Below, piece by piece: positions 10,851-22,104 of a stretch of 64,000 nucleotides of DNA. A program made the position numbers and the translations under genes. The notes under the pieces are model-generated. The model was not told the origin of the DNA and searched no databases. It saw only the letters and a program-made list of their open reading frames with translations. Position 1 is the stretch's first letter. Each line of letters begins with the position of its first letter. The stretch is from Loripinus fragilis (Eukaryota > Mollusca > Bivalvia > Lucinida > Lucinidae), in assembly GCA_964019695.1 (NCBI GenBank), contig OZ026530.1, positions 30,486,690 to 30,550,689 on the forward strand, in the 5' to 3' direction.

Positions 10851-12770
10851 CTCACCTGAGCCGAAAGCTCATGGGTGAGCTAATAGTATACCAGTCACTC
10901 CGGCGTCCGTCCGTCCGTCAACATTATTAAGCATCTTCTCTGAAACCACTGGGACATTTTAACTCAAATTTCATATGGAGACTCCTTAGGACGCGGGAAC
11001 AATGTTCAAATGGTCATGGTCACATGACCAAGATGGCCGCCACGTCCATATATTGTAAAAATCCTTTAACAATTTTCACTAGAACCAGAAGGCCGATGAC
11101 TTTGGGACTTGGTATGTAGCACTGGGGTTGTGGGGCCTACCACGTTTGTTCAAATGATGATCCTAGGTTGACCTTGACCTACTTTACATCAAGGTCAAAT
11201 TTGCTTGCTAATGCATTTAAATGCTAATTTTCGAAAAGTTGCTTTTTTAAAAACTGTTGAAGCCAAAGTCATTATTCTTATTTGATACGTTAAACCTAAT
11301 GTGACAATGGCTGTAGATAAGTTCCAAAGGTCAAGGTTGACATTTGACATTTTAGCCAAGGTCGCTCATATTGGAGTCTCTTCAATATATTAAAACATAT
11401 TTTCTCAGAAACCATTAAGCCGATTGAACTTAGTTTTTATATGAAGTCTCCTTACGACAAGTTAGCAAAAAATTGATTTGGTCACATAGCCAAGATGGCT
11501 GACATTCCCATATATGTTGAAAACCCTTTAAAAATGTTCTTCTCAAGAACCAAAAGGCCCAAGACCTTGGGACTTGGTATGTAGCATTGGGGATGCGGGG
11601 CCTACCAAGTTTGTTCAAATTAATATTCTGGGTTGACCTTGACCTACTTTATGTCAAGGTCAAATGTGCTTCCTAATGCATTTGGGATTTTTTTTGAAAA
11701 GTTGATTTTTTAAAACTGTTGAAGCTAAAGTCAACCTAATGTGAAAATGGCTATAGATAAGTTCAAAAGGTCGAGGTTGACCTTTCAGCCAAGGTCGCTC
11801 ATTGGAGTCCCATCAATATATTAAGACATAGTTTTCTGAAAAAACATTTTGCCAATTGAACTGAATTTTCATATGAAGACTCTTTACGACAAGCTATCCA
11901 AAATTTATACAAAATGGTCTGGCCACATGACCAAGATGGCCGACATACCAATACATGGTAAAAACCCTTTAAAAACCTTCTTCTCCAGAACCAGAATGCC
12001 CATGACCTTGGCATTTAGGACTAGGGATATCCTAGTTTGACCATGACCTACTTAACATCAAGGTCAAATTTGCTTCCTAATTCATTTTAAATTGATTTTT
12101 TTGAAAAATTGATTTTTTGAATACTGTTGAAGCCAAAGCCATAATTTTCACTTGATATGTTGAACCTTATGAGACATAAGTTCCAAAGGTCAATGTTGAA
12201 CTTTGATATTTCAGCCAATGTCTCTCATATTGGGCTCCCATCAATATATTAACACGGTTTTCTCAGAAACCACTTGGCGAATTGAACTCAAATTTCATAT
12301 GGAGACTCCATAAGTTGAGAGGAGTAAATTAAAAACAAATATTAATAGTCACATGACCAAGATGGCCGCCATGCCCATATAAAGTAGAACCCCTTTAAAA
12401 ATCTCCTTCGCTGGAACCAAAAGACCAATGGCCTTGGGACTTGGTATGTAGCATTGGGGATGTGGGCCCTACCAGGTTTGCCCTTTTATACGTCAATGCC
12501 AGTTCGATTCATAATGTATTTATATTGGGAAAATCTTAAAATGTTCATGTTTCTATAACTGTTTAAGTGGAAATCATAATGCTTGCAAGAAATGTTAAAC
12601 CTAATATGACAGCACCAAAGGCCAAGCTGACCTTTTATTCAAGAAATAACTGGGCTGGCTGATAGAGTAAGATACTATTCAGTAGAGAAAAACAATATAA
12701 ATATGATAAATATTTTAGGTCACTTGACGAAAATGGCAACCATGCCCATATATGGTGCATCAATTCCTGA
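10849..12770 (+). repeat. Diverged tandem array, ~430-bp period
   Basis: The array opens with the hairpin GCTCACCTGAG...CTCATGGGTGAGC. About four units and a partial fifth follow, beginning near 10920, 11370, 11815, 12240 and 12700. Each repeats phrases such as TCACATGACCAAGATGGCCG, TTTGGGACTTGGTATGTAGC and TTGACCTTGACCTACTTTA. The same hairpin palindrome closes the array at 19480-20170, so the two arrays probably belong to one class of tandem-repeat-bearing element common in molluscs. Small frames here are not genes. Confidence 0.75.
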
Positions 12771-13735
12771 TCTTTGGCTTCTTACTTACTTCTATTGGAA
12801 AATTAAGTGTGTGACCTTGACCTCAGTGTCAGAGTCGGGAATTAGAGGGATATATAATTCATGTCTACCTTTAAACTCATTATACTCTTCAGCAAATCTA
12901 ATACCAAAGTCCATAGGTCTAGCGCATTAAATAATGGCTTATTTTTGTGAGGAACGTGTGCTTCGCCATTTGGTGTTAACAAAAACTTTTGGCAAGTATT
13001 GCAGTGTCGAGTAACGAAGGCTTAGATAAGCCTGTGCAGATCAGCAGACTCATCAGAGCCTTTGCTGCTCGTTTGCAGAAGATCTGGATACAGATGAAGA
13101 CTCAGACAAAATTCTGAGCATGATACGTTAGCATTGGCGGCTACACACTGGTCAATGGAAACGAACAGGCTTCTCGCTAAACGTTCAGGCTTCTAAAATT
13201 AAACACACAGGCTCCTAGTACAATGGCAGATTGGTGATTGTCAAAAATGTATAAGACCCACTTTCTTTTTGTTTTACAGTTGTTCAGCGATCATAAATGT
13301 GCCACACGCTTGAAAGTACGCCAGGTCAATTTGCCCTTACAACGGCAGTAAGTTTAAGTCCCTAGATTTCAAAACGAAAAAATAGACCCTAATGTATATT
13401 TTCACGTAATGTTAATTTGCGCTAATTGCCTATAAATTCCTGTTTTCCTTCTCATTTTTGCAATCGCAACTCATATAAAACACGGAAAATTGTTAATAAA
13501 AATGACGAAGACGACTGACACACCCAACTACTGCCAGATCCCTATACAATAAAAGCATGCACTATTTTCTTTACAGCGCGCATATCTTCTAAATTAGAAA
13601 CGCAGTTGATGCTTCAAAAATAGTTAAGAAATTAATTCGCCATTTTTCTAAGTGCCTTTAGTTCAATTTGAAAAGCCGTAGCGTTTTGCCAGAATCATAT
13701 TTGTTTCCCTTGACCAGTGTGCGGCTATTAGAGGC
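12771..13735. other. Upstream flank of the BTB gene
   Basis: No coding exon was recognised. A degenerate copy of the recurrent hairpin motif (GTGCAGATCAGCAGACTCATCAGAGCC) lies near 13035. Promoter and non-coding first exon of the BTB gene may lie here, but no clear TATA box or initiator can be singled out. Confidence 0.4.
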
Positions 13736-13751
13736 TTATGTTTTTTTCCAG
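13736..13751 (+). promoter_or_regulatory. Putative 3' splice acceptor of BTB exon
   Basis: The run TTATGTTTTTTTCCAG is a polypyrimidine tract ending in CAG, 25 bases before the ATG at 13777. The more upstream ATG (13738) lies inside this tract. This favours an untranslated upstream exon and translation from 13777. Confidence 0.55.
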
Positions 13752-13776
13752 TTTGGTAGAAGATCACAGAGACAAG

Positions 13777-15879
13777 ATGGTTTTATTTGGCTCCAAGAAA
13801 ACTCATGGCATCAGTATCATGCAGGCTTTGCAGAAGCTGCGACAGGAAGGTAGCCTTTGTGATGCTTTCCTAAAGGTTGGTGATCAGAGAGTACAGGCCC
13901 ATGGTTGTGTGTTAGTCGCAGGAAGTGATTATTTTAGGGCAAGGTTTATTGGCCCAATGAAAGAAGAAGGCGATAAACTGGACGTTGATCTTTCTTCACT
14001 TACCAGCGACGTTGATTATGTTGAGAAGGTTGTAAACTTCCTGTATGAAGGCGTAATAGACATAGATCAAGAAAACTTGGAACAATTTTTGAAACTAGCG
14101 TCATTTCTGTTGATATCAGAACTACGTGAGCATTGCGTCAGGTTTATGGAAAATACCGCTGGAATGCAAGTGGGTACCATTGTAAAGTATTATCTTCTTG
14201 CAACAGATTTTATGGTCCCCAATATAGAAACTAAGCTGAAGAACACAGTAAAAACACGGTTTCACGACTGGCTAATTTTTGACAAAAGCATACAGCAAGT
14301 GTCTCCTGGCCAACTTAGGTTTCTCATGGAAACCTGTGACATATTCGAGTTCTGTTCTGGGGTAGATATGCTGAGATTCATTATTGAATGGGATAAGAAA
14401 GGCAATTCAGAGGTGCATGACATTTTTGGGTGTGAGCTTTTGGAAATGGTTCGTAAAAAGAAAGATGATCACAACACTGAAAACAGGGCTTTGAATGAAG
14501 AGCTAAAGAGTGTAATTGAGAAGCTAACGTTATTCCATAAGGATGAGAATCTTGACTCTGAGTTTATGACTTCTCTCCGCGAATTACTTGATGATTCAAT
14601 GATGAACTCCACTAAATGCGGCATACAGGAGCTAGAGTGCACTTTCAAGCGGTTAAGTGCGTCCCCTGATGTTCCAACTCTCTCTGACACAGAACCAATG
14701 GTACTGACAATATCACCAAAGTCTTGCCTAAAGAAGGAACTGCTGAAACGCCCCCAGACTAATTCTGAAGAAGATAATGAAATGCCATTTAAAAAGAACA
14801 AATCTATATTTGATATATGTGCATATGTGCCACGCACAATGACTTGGTATCTCTTAAAAGAGGGTCAGTATAATGGGTTGTTTAAGAACATAGTGTATGA
14901 AGAAGGTGTTTGGTACTTCTGTGGTAAGTTTGACACTATGTATTGTCTGTCCCCTTACGCCAGATGCTACAGCCAAGAAACATTGCATTTCCTAAGTCTG
15001 CGTGACTTCAGTAATCCATCAATTAGTTATGAGGATGTTATTAGATCACGTTTAGAGCCTGACGAGCGTGCATTTCAGAATATGTGTATTATTGGTGCGA
15101 ATAAGAGTGTGTATCTAGTTTCACTTATCTCGGATATAGGACATGGCCTATATGTAGATCCAAAACATTTTCAGTGTTTCAAGCTTACTCCAAGGAATAA
15201 GTGGGCCTTTGTATTTCGCACACCGACATTTCAAGACAACAGCAGATATCACGGTGTTATTTCTGGGGCTTTGTCTGCCGTCAGCAACGAAATGATTCTC
15301 ATATATTGTGTTGTGACGCCGAGGAGCTATCCTAAGAAAGTAACAAAAAATGTAAACCCCGACGACGTACCGAGTGAATTGTTTGCATTTGTAGCTACTC
15401 TTGGAAAATGCAAGTCATCACATGTCAAAGTACACAGGTTGTCAGCTGAATTCCATAAATCCCAGATTTGGCAAATTCTCCAGGATGAACACCAGTTTTA
15501 TTTACTGGAAGGAGATCACATTGATGCAGGATTTCGACTGGCTTACAGATACAAATACGTATTTAACTCCAACGTTCTCACTCCTGTTAATAGTAATGAA
15601 GAAATAGTTGGAGATGTCAAAATGTCATGTGACGAATCTGAGTCATGTTATCTGATCCATAAAACGGATTCAAACGATGGTCGGTCTGTATGGATGTACT
15701 CAGGCAACGAGTTGAATGCAAGTAATTTCACTGAGGCATCACTTGATAACCATGGAAATATGGTTGTGAAAGCTCATCAGCCACCGCCATTCTCGTGTGT
15801 GACAGCTTTTATGGCAGGAAACATAAACACTGGATGTCTTACAGAAGCTACGCCAGTAACAAGATACTTGAAAGACTGA
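13777..15879 (+). CDS. BTB-BACK domain protein (Kelch-like family relative)
   Basis: Single-exon frame of 700 codons, or 713 if the ATG at 13738 were used. I chose 13777 because its context ACAAGATGG is a good Kozak match, while 13738 sits in a likely splice-acceptor tract. Numbered from 13738, a BTB/POZ fold spans about residues 30-140, with the hallmark AHGCVLVAGSDYFRARF and VNFLYEGVIDI. A BACK-like helical region follows at about 145-240. Residues 240-370 are a charged, serine-rich linker. The C-terminal half (370-700) sits where Kelch repeats usually are, but I see no canonical GG...Y...W blades, so it is unclassified. BTB-BACK proteins commonly dimerise through BTB and act as Cullin-3 substrate adaptors; that role is inferred from the family. 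There are no internal stops and the gene looks intact. No close poly(A) signal was found. Confidence 0.88.
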   Translation: MVLFGSKKTHGISIMQALQKLRQEGSLCDAFLKVGDQRVQAHGCVLVAGSDYFRARFIGPMKEEGDKLDVDLSSLTSDVDYVEKVVNFLYEGVIDIDQENLEQFLKLASFLLISELREHCVRFMENTAGMQVGTIVKYYLLATDFMVPNIETKLKNTVKTRFHDWLIFDKSIQQVSPGQLRFLMETCDIFEFCSGVDMLRFIIEWDKKGNSEVHDIFGCELLEMVRKKKDDHNTENRALNEELKSVIEKLTLFHKDENLDSEFMTSLRELLDDSMMNSTKCGIQELECTFKRLSASPDVPTLSDTEPMVLTISPKSCLKKELLKRPQTNSEEDNEMPFKKNKSIFDICAYVPRTMTWYLLKEGQYNGLFKNIVYEEGVWYFCGKFDTMYCLSPYARCYSQETLHFLSLRDFSNPSISYEDVIRSRLEPDERAFQNMCIIGANKSVYLVSLISDIGHGLYVDPKHFQCFKLTPRNKWAFVFRTPTFQDNSRYHGVISGALSAVSNEMILIYCVVTPRSYPKKVTKNVNPDDVPSELFAFVATLGKCKSSHVKVHRLSAEFHKSQIWQILQDEHQFYLLEGDHIDAGFRLAYRYKYVFNSNVLTPVNSNEEIVGDVKMSCDESESCYLIHKTDSNDGRSVWMYSGNELNASNFTEASLDNHGNMVVKAHQPPPFSCVTAFMAGNINTGCLTEATPVTRYLKD

Positions 15880-15928
15880 GATTGTACCCTTTGAAACCGT
15901 CAGTTGGGGTTAGAATGGCCCAATATTT

Positions 15929-16164
15929 GAGCCGTGACATGTGATTTCCAACGATGTGGCATTTTGACAATGTAGACTCAGACGAGCCTGTGTCGCCTCC
16001 TTTTAAGCTTAGAAACTCTAAATGATGTTGAGTCAGTAGCTTAACACTCCAAGAATATTCAAGCGACTAGCAAAGGCTCTGATCAGACTGTCCGTATGCG
16101 CAGGCTGGCCTGAGCCTTTACTGGTCGAACATACCACATTGTTCGAAATTGCATGTCACGGCTC
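15929..16164 (+). mobile_element. MITE family M1, copy 1
   Basis: Ends are GAGCCGTGACATGTGATTTC and GAAATTGCATGTCACGGCTC, a ~30-bp imperfect TIR. Inside, near 16075-16125, is a hairpin built from GGCTCTGATCAGACTG and CAGGCTGGCCTGAGCC. Other copies lie at 25699-25935, 26342-26565 (inverse core) and 46875-47111. It is 50 bases past the BTB stop codon, so probably in its 3' UTR. Confidence 0.8.
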
Positions 16165-16469
16165 ATTTTTTTTGGTTTTTGATGTGTTCGCAAAATACAA
16201 GCAAGAAGGCGTGGATTTTGAATTGGGGTAATTCAAAATTACAATGATAGAAAGTAGATGGGGTACAGATAGTGTGAGAAAATATAACTTAACTTTTGTC
16301 ATGGCTAAATTTGTTTTTTTAAGAAATGAAGGCGGGTCTTGAAGAAGCAGCGACTTCAATTTGATTTGATGTGATTAGTTTATGCTTAATTTGCAGGCCT
16401 CCAGTTAGGAGTGCGTAATTAAAATTACTTCTGTTTACTCAGGCAAATATATGTCATTGGTGTAGCTCC

Positions 16470-17120
16470 CATTAAGCAGTTACGCATGTGCGTACTAAAA
16501 TAGTAACATTCAAGGGAGGCCACCTAATATGGTAAAGGTGATTTTCCATACCATAAGGAACTGCTCTTAAAGGAAAGAATTCGCTCCCTCTGGGAGCAAA
16601 TTCTTTCTTTTAAGAGTAGTTCCCACTTTATAAAGGGGCGCAATTGAAGAAAATCACTGCTTGTTCCGGTAGTCTTCCTCTGATGTGCGTATCTTTTACA
16701 GTGTTTTTGCTACGCCATTGTATGTTGTTGGTTCACAATAAACAACCTAAATTAGATTGTTCTTTTGCGTACACCAAATATGATTGAACTAATTCAAAAA
16801 CAGATCTTCATACATTAATATCGCAAAATGTGCTTTATACCACCAATAAAACTGATATTTAAAGGTATATACAGTTCCCACGTTTTCTCTCAACTGCCTA
16901 TCCGTCCATCTGTATTGTTTTCATTTTTGTCCCTTATATATTAATTGATCAGAGATAACAAGTCATTAAAAATAGCATAGCATGGCAAGAACGCTGAAAG
17001 GTTACGCTTATCATAGGGAGAGTTCTGGACCAAACAATGATTTTCTTCATTTGCGTCCCTTTTCAAAATGGGAACTTCCCACTTGAGAGAATTCTTTCCT
17101 TTAAAAGCACCCTTGAGCGA
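16470..17120 (+). mobile_element. Foldback element G with internal hairpin
   Basis: It begins near ACGCATGTGCGTACTA with AGTAACATTCAAGGGAGG. At 16558-16625 a strong hairpin pairs GAACTGCTCTTAAAGGAAAG with CTTTCTTTTAAGAGTAGTTC. A related right part (CAAGAACGCTGAAAGGTTAC, CCCTTTTCAAAATGGGAAC) lies at 16985-17115. Matching pieces occur at 33300-33430 (+) and 34077-34142 (-). Confidence 0.55.
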
Positions 17121-17224
17121 ATTATTTCCTTTAAGGTAGAAGGGGACCCATTGGAAAGATAATCCAGAGTTTTTATAAAAGTAAGAGTTATCTATATTTA
17201 TTGTCTAAAATGTACAAGTATTCG

Positions 17225-17424
17225 TAGTCAGTAACGTGTCTGGCAACAGATGCGAGTCTCACTGCAGATCCAGGGGTCGCGAGTTCGATCCCGGCCCGGT
17301 CACATACTTTCGTGGAGATTGATCATGAAATAATTTCTACGGTCATTCTCCTCTCTTCCGCTGAGTCATTCAAGAAGGGTTGTTGTCAGTTACAAGCGAA
17401 AGTATGTGCACGAAGTACATGTAC
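17225..17424 (+). mobile_element. SINE-2, 5' half (split by insertion)
   Basis: tRNA-derived head with a B-box-like GGGTCGCGAGTTCGATCCC, then the body CATACTTTCGTGGAGATTGA. It matches the complete copy at 47632-47962 up to GCACGAAGTAC, where the match stops. The remaining 3' half resumes at 19319, 1.9 kb downstream. Confidence 0.75.
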
Positions 17425-17427
17425 AGT

Positions 17428-17632
17428 ACAACTTGTCTTAAGCGGCCACTCAGAGAGGAGACAAAAATGGTTTTCAAGACCGATCATCGCTTAATGCAGG
17501 CCAAAAGTATTGTAGAATGCTCCAAGGGGAGCATTCTGCAATACTTTCGACCTTCATTAAGCTACCATCTCTCATTAAGAGCTTTGTTTTGTCTATTTTT
17601 TAGTGACCGCTCCAGACAGGTTTAACTGTACT
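17428..17632. mobile_element. Palindromic MITE nested in SINE-2
   Basis: The left end TACAGTACAACTTGTCTTAA and the right end CCAGACAGGTTTAACTGTA are imperfect inverted repeats and continue inward through AGCGGCCACT/AGTGACCGCT. The centre is a hairpin, AGTATTGTAGAATGCTCC with GGAGCATTCTGCAATACTTT. It interrupts the SINE immediately after GAAGTAC. Confidence 0.65.
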
Positions 17633-19318
17633 CACGGCTGACAATCTGTCGAATGCGAAACCGGCGGTTCAGCAAAGACATCTGGGCGATTAATTTCCGG
17701 TTTCGCAAAGAGGATCCGCAAAAGGTAAGCAAACAACGAGTGCTCGCGGTTTGAAAGCCGTTAATTTGAACTAAAATGAATATTTTTGAAATTTAGGAAT
17801 GCTATTTTGTCAGTTTTATATCGGTTTCTTCGTGCACCAAAGGATAAGGTTAGGTGTTTCCTCGTTGTTGTGATTTTTCTTCCGTCCCGTGAAACACCTG
17901 TTAAGATGAGGAAAATATGGGATAAACACGACGATATTTTGCTAGTTCTGACAATTATTGCCTTGTGGGCTAAAAAAAAAAAGACGCCATGCTGAGCGTT
18001 TATATAATGCGGGGGTCTGTAATAATCCACATTGGCGTAGGGTATTACATTTTGCAGATTTGTAGGCTTATTCGGTCTCAAGTTTTTGGTTTCGCATGTA
18101 AATTTTCCATAACGGTTGAAATAATTCCTTCATATTTTAATGATGACATGCCGAACCAGGAACAATCTTCCCTTTCAATCAATATTCTAAATATACGATA
18201 AACGCTGTGTTAGTTGGGGCGCAATCGCCGACTTACGAAAATATAATTCAAACAATTAGACAGTGATTTTTTTCATCGAGACTCACTGATAATGGCAAAA
18301 TGCTTTATTTTCTTTTGTATTTTTGGCGACCTTGACCGTGTTGAAACAGGAGTTTCGGAGGAGGGAATAAATTCCTTGAAAGCCTTGCCGAAATCAAGTA
18401 AATTACTTTGGCGTGTCAAAACACTAATTATCAACTGACAAAATAGCATTCTAAGATTTTTGATTTGCTTTCCGTATAAGTAAATATCCAACATTAAAAT
18501 TGGAACAGGTACACTTTGTCCGGTCAGTCTTAATACCCCAGGACACCCTAGGACACCCCAGGACACCCCAAGACGTCCAAATACGCATTAGTAACATGCT
18601 CTTTTGGTAAAACTATGTAAGTTTATATAAAAAAAATATTATTGACCCCAAATATTATATGAATTATCATTTATATAGTATCATTAAAGTCTGAATCGAG
18701 CAGTATAAGTGGTATGTATACTGCTGAAAAGACACCCCTGGCCCGACCCCAGGACTCTCTCAAATTTGCTTCCAGATACCTAGATTGAGATTCAAACTTT
18801 AAGATAGAAGCAATTAATCATCAAACATTCGATAAAACAGGCACATTATTATATAATATGGAGTGCTTGGGGGTACTGAAGTGTCTAGGTATATACTGAG
18901 GTGTCCTAATGGGAACCATCTGGGCTATCCAGCCGTACTGGGACAAAGTCATACTCCATTTTTTGAATGGTAGAACTCAATTGCATGATGTATTTAATAA
19001 ACATAAATCTAAAATTGATCAAATTATACTTAAATATACAAATAAAGTTATACTGAGTTATCTTTTAGGTATCCTGCTTGTCCAATGGTATGTTGAGGTG
19101 TCCTGGTGTAATCTCTTGGCTATTCATATTTAGACAAAACATACTCAATATTTTTAATGGTAATATTTGATTTTATGACACATTCAATGAAAATAAACCT
19201 TATTTGATTTAAAAACATAAAGTCTACCTCTGCGGATCCTCTTTGCGATACCGGAAATTAATCGCCGGGATGTCTTTGCTGAACCGCCGGTTTCGCATTC
19301 GACAGATTGTCAGCCGAC
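17633..19318. mobile_element. Long-TIR element nested in SINE-2, ~1.7 kb
   Basis: The two ends are inverted copies about 90 bp long. The left reads ACGGCTGACAATCTGTCGAA and on through ACCGGCGGTTCAGCAAAGAC. The right (19227-19318) is its complement, ending TTCGACAGATTGTCAGCCG. TGTAC flanks both sides (17628-17632 and about 19320) and may be a target-site duplication. The interior is AT-rich, with a few ACACCCC-rich repeats near 18535-18575 and no transposase frame, so it would be non-autonomous. Confidence 0.65.
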
Positions 19319-19441
19319 CGTGTGTACTGGTTAACTGCTTGTTCAAGCTTGCCCAGGAAAACGTGTAGTTAGGTGAACTGACCGAAACGCCATGACCATA
19401 GCTGTTGACTTGGGATGTAAAGCAGCAAAACAAACAAAACA
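19319..19441 (+). mobile_element. SINE-2, 3' half
   Basis: Matches the 3' half of the complete SINE at 47632-47962: GTACTGGTTAACTGCTTGTT, AGCTTGCCCAGGAAAA, CATGACCATAGCTGTTGACT and an A/C-rich tail. It continues the SINE broken at 17424. Confidence 0.75.
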
Positions 19442-19470
19442 AGTATTAACATTTCACAAAAACGTGCTTT

Positions 19471-20172
19471 CAGACTCAATCAATTTATTCATTTTTTTTT
19501 TTAAATTTGGGCCTGTGGTTCAGGAAATGTTGTGGTTTTAAGACATTTTTAATCTAGAGATTCCACAGTATTTAAAGCTGAGCGAAACCATTTGTGCAAT
19601 TTTGGCATAAGCCATTTTGGGGAACACTTTTATGAAATTATTTTAAATTGGGTCCAGTGGTCCAGGAGGAGATATCATTGAAGGGATTTTCTAATCTAGA
19701 GCTCTGGAGTCCCTTTTCTTCAGCGGAGTGGAACCATTAGTGCAATTTTGGTAAAGGGTATTATGAGGAACAATTCTGTGAAATTATTTTGAATTTGTAC
19801 TAGTGGTTCAGGAGATGTCATTTAAAGACATTTGCTACTAGAGCTCTGGCAGTCCATTTGTTTAGTAGAGCAGAATAATTTGTGCAGTTTTGGAAGAAAG
19901 CATTATGCGGAAGAATTCTGTGAAATTATTTTGAACTTAGACCAGTAGTTCAGGAGATGTCAGTTGTATGATCTCTTACCTGGAGCTCTGGCTGTCCTGT
20001 TCCGTGGAGCGGAATTATTTATGCAATTTTGAAAGTGGGCATCATGGGGAACACTCATGTGAATTTATTGTAAATTTGGACCAGTGGTTCAGGAGAAAGA
20101 TGCGGTTTAAAGAAAACTTTTACGGACACACGATGCACGACAGACGAAGATTCAGCTCAGGTGAGCCCCCTC
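19471..20172 (+). repeat. Tandem array, ~145-bp period, with hairpin terminus
   Basis: Four to five diverged units share TGGTTCAGGAGATGTCA, CTAGAGCTCTGG, AGCGGAAT, TTTGTGCAATTTTGG and TGTGAAATTATTTTGAA. The array is followed by GACGAAGATTCAGCTCAGGTGAGCC, the same palindrome that opens the array at 10849. The 30 bases opening this feature (CAGACTCAATCAATTTATTC, then T-rich) recur at 24285. Confidence 0.75.
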
Positions 20173-20284
20173 CCCCCCCAAAAAAAAAACGAAGAACAAA
20201 AAACTGTCCACAAAGGTTATCAGCTGCCCTTAGCAGAATAAGAGAGAATCTATTGGATACATGTATGCTATGCAAATCTAAAAT

Positions 20285-20450
20285 AGCAAGTTTCACACTT
20301 TGCTTACAGGGTAATATTTCATACAAATTTGTCGTCTGCTGATATTTCTAATCATTTTTTAAAAGAATCTTTCGGGATTACCACCTGAGTGTCAAAAAAA
20401 TTTGAAACCAGATCAGGCCTGACACAGTTAATGAGAGTGTATGGCTATAT
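20285..20450 (+). repeat. Dispersed repeat D, copy 1
   Basis: Shares GTCGTCTGCTGATATTT, TCTTTCGGGATTACCA and CTGAGTGTC with copies at 23135-23310, 57975-58165 and 58210-58330 (+) and 55955-56155 (-). In the copy at 23135 the phrases GTCGTCTGCTGAT and ATCAGCAGACGAC form terminal inverted repeats, so it is probably a small MITE. Confidence 0.65.
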
Positions 20451-20517
20451 TTGATACTTGGATATGTGCTGAGTACCAAGATATAATTTGCGGAATAGAG
20501 CATTTGCCATTTTCATA

Positions 20518-20678
<161 letters not shown>

Positions 20679-20704
20679 TAGAAACGTGCCCGCGCAAGCG
20701 CGGG

Positions 20705-21360
20705 TATAGGATGTATTAGTATATGATGAAAAATGTACTGAGCTTGGCTGCGCATGGCAGATATCCTCATAAATATTAAAATTGGAAGCAATATCTAAGA
20801 GCAGGATAAATACTAAGGAATTCTTTCATGAATCAAGGGTTATTACTCTGTTATAAAGTATATTTCTTATTTCTATCAACCTTACTCAAACATAAGGCGG
20901 TAACGGCCCAATGTTAAATAATGGCTGCAACAACGCATGTAGCATATAACACACTACTATAGTGTTAATCGAAGTGACTGCAATGTATATGTATCCCAAT
21001 AAAAACTGTAAGCTGTCATATCAACTTTAGTCCTTTTCCAACTGCACAAAAACACACTTTATCATTCCCCTCAAATGTACAGATATTGAGAGGATGCAGA
21101 CCCTTGGATCATATTTTAATGTCTTACTTATGCCTGTGCCGGCTAGATGTTATATGTGAAATATGGAATGAGCTTCATAGCTTAAGCGAGATCCGCAGAT
21201 GCCTATACATACCATAAACTCATCTATGAACCTTCAGCTCAGGTGAGCTAAAAAGTATACGAAACTTTGTGGCTGCTGAAAAACATGCCAATGTTTTCTA
21301 TTCTGACAGTATCTATTTGTATAACTGATAAAATGAATGCAGCAGATTTATAATGTATGC
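20705..21360. other. Non-coding; isolated hairpin terminus
   Basis: No gene. TTCAGCTCAGGTGAGCTAAAA at 21233-21253 is the same terminus that bounds the tandem arrays, here without an obvious array next to it. Confidence 0.5.
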
Positions 21361-21367
21361 AAGAATG

Positions 21368-21436
21368 TCGTCAGACCAGGGATCGAACCAATGGCCACTT
21401 GGTTGGTAGTAACACTCTACTAATTGAGTTAAGCAG
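21368..21436 (-). pseudogene. tRNA-like sequence (SINE head or tRNA pseudogene)
   Basis: On the minus strand it has an A-box-like TTAACTCAATTAGTAGAGTG and a B-box GGTTCGATCCC with 33 bases between them. The acceptor arms do not pair well, so a functional tRNA is unlikely. Confidence 0.5.
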
Positions 21437-21846
21437 CCAATTGGTTAAGAGTGTTGAAGTTAGTAATTTGAGATTAATATATGTGGCATTAAATCCAAAG
21501 TTTTGATGAATGTCTACTGTAATATTCCAAAGTTTTATAACTCCTTAAACATTGTTGTAATCATGCAAACAAATGAACCAAAAGGTTTTACTATAGAATA
21601 ATGCCAAAGAAAGATACTGAAAGAATTATAGACCGTGAAGACCCTGATTAGACTTCTTCTCTAGGGACAGTCTAATGTGGGTCTGCACTGTTTGACCATA
21701 CATAATTGTCCAAAACGTTAGGAATTAATTTCATGTCAATTTATTTTGGTAATTGTGTTGTCTTTCGCGACTGTTGATAAAAACAGTAACTATTGATAGA
21801 AAAAGTTTAAGAAACGGGAATATACACTTTAAATGTTTTAACCAAA

Positions 21847-21911
21847 ACATATGTTGTAGGTACTAAAAAGTACTGTCTCAATGAGACGGTTCTTTTGAGC
21901 ACCCAACATAT
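21847..21911. repeat. Conserved hairpin element H, copy 1
   Basis: ACATATGTTG-GGTACT...CTGTCTC, loop AAT, then GAGACGGTTCTTTTGAGCAC and CCAACATAT. Two more copies are at 22441-22501 and 35906-35970. The arms can pair over about 27-32 bases. Confidence 0.75.
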
Positions 21912-22104
21912 AAAACTATGGTAGCATGTTACAATATTGCTGTTCACACGTGTAAATGAAGAAGCCCCAGTTGCAAATGACTTGTGCATAAAATCGGAGC
22001 ATGGTTGCAATGATTTGTGCATAAAAGCAAAGGCTAGGTGTGGTTCGGTAAAACAGTTGAGCTTCAGTGGTTTGGTTTGGTTTGGTCAGGGCTACACAGC
22101 ATTT

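Noticed and set aside
14469..14837. 122-codon minus-strand frame within the BTB gene
   Set aside because: Antisense to a clear BTB-BACK coding region, no family signature.
17761..18081. 106-codon minus frame as a transposase of the long-TIR element
   Set aside because: No recognisable catalytic motif and too short; left as non-coding interior.
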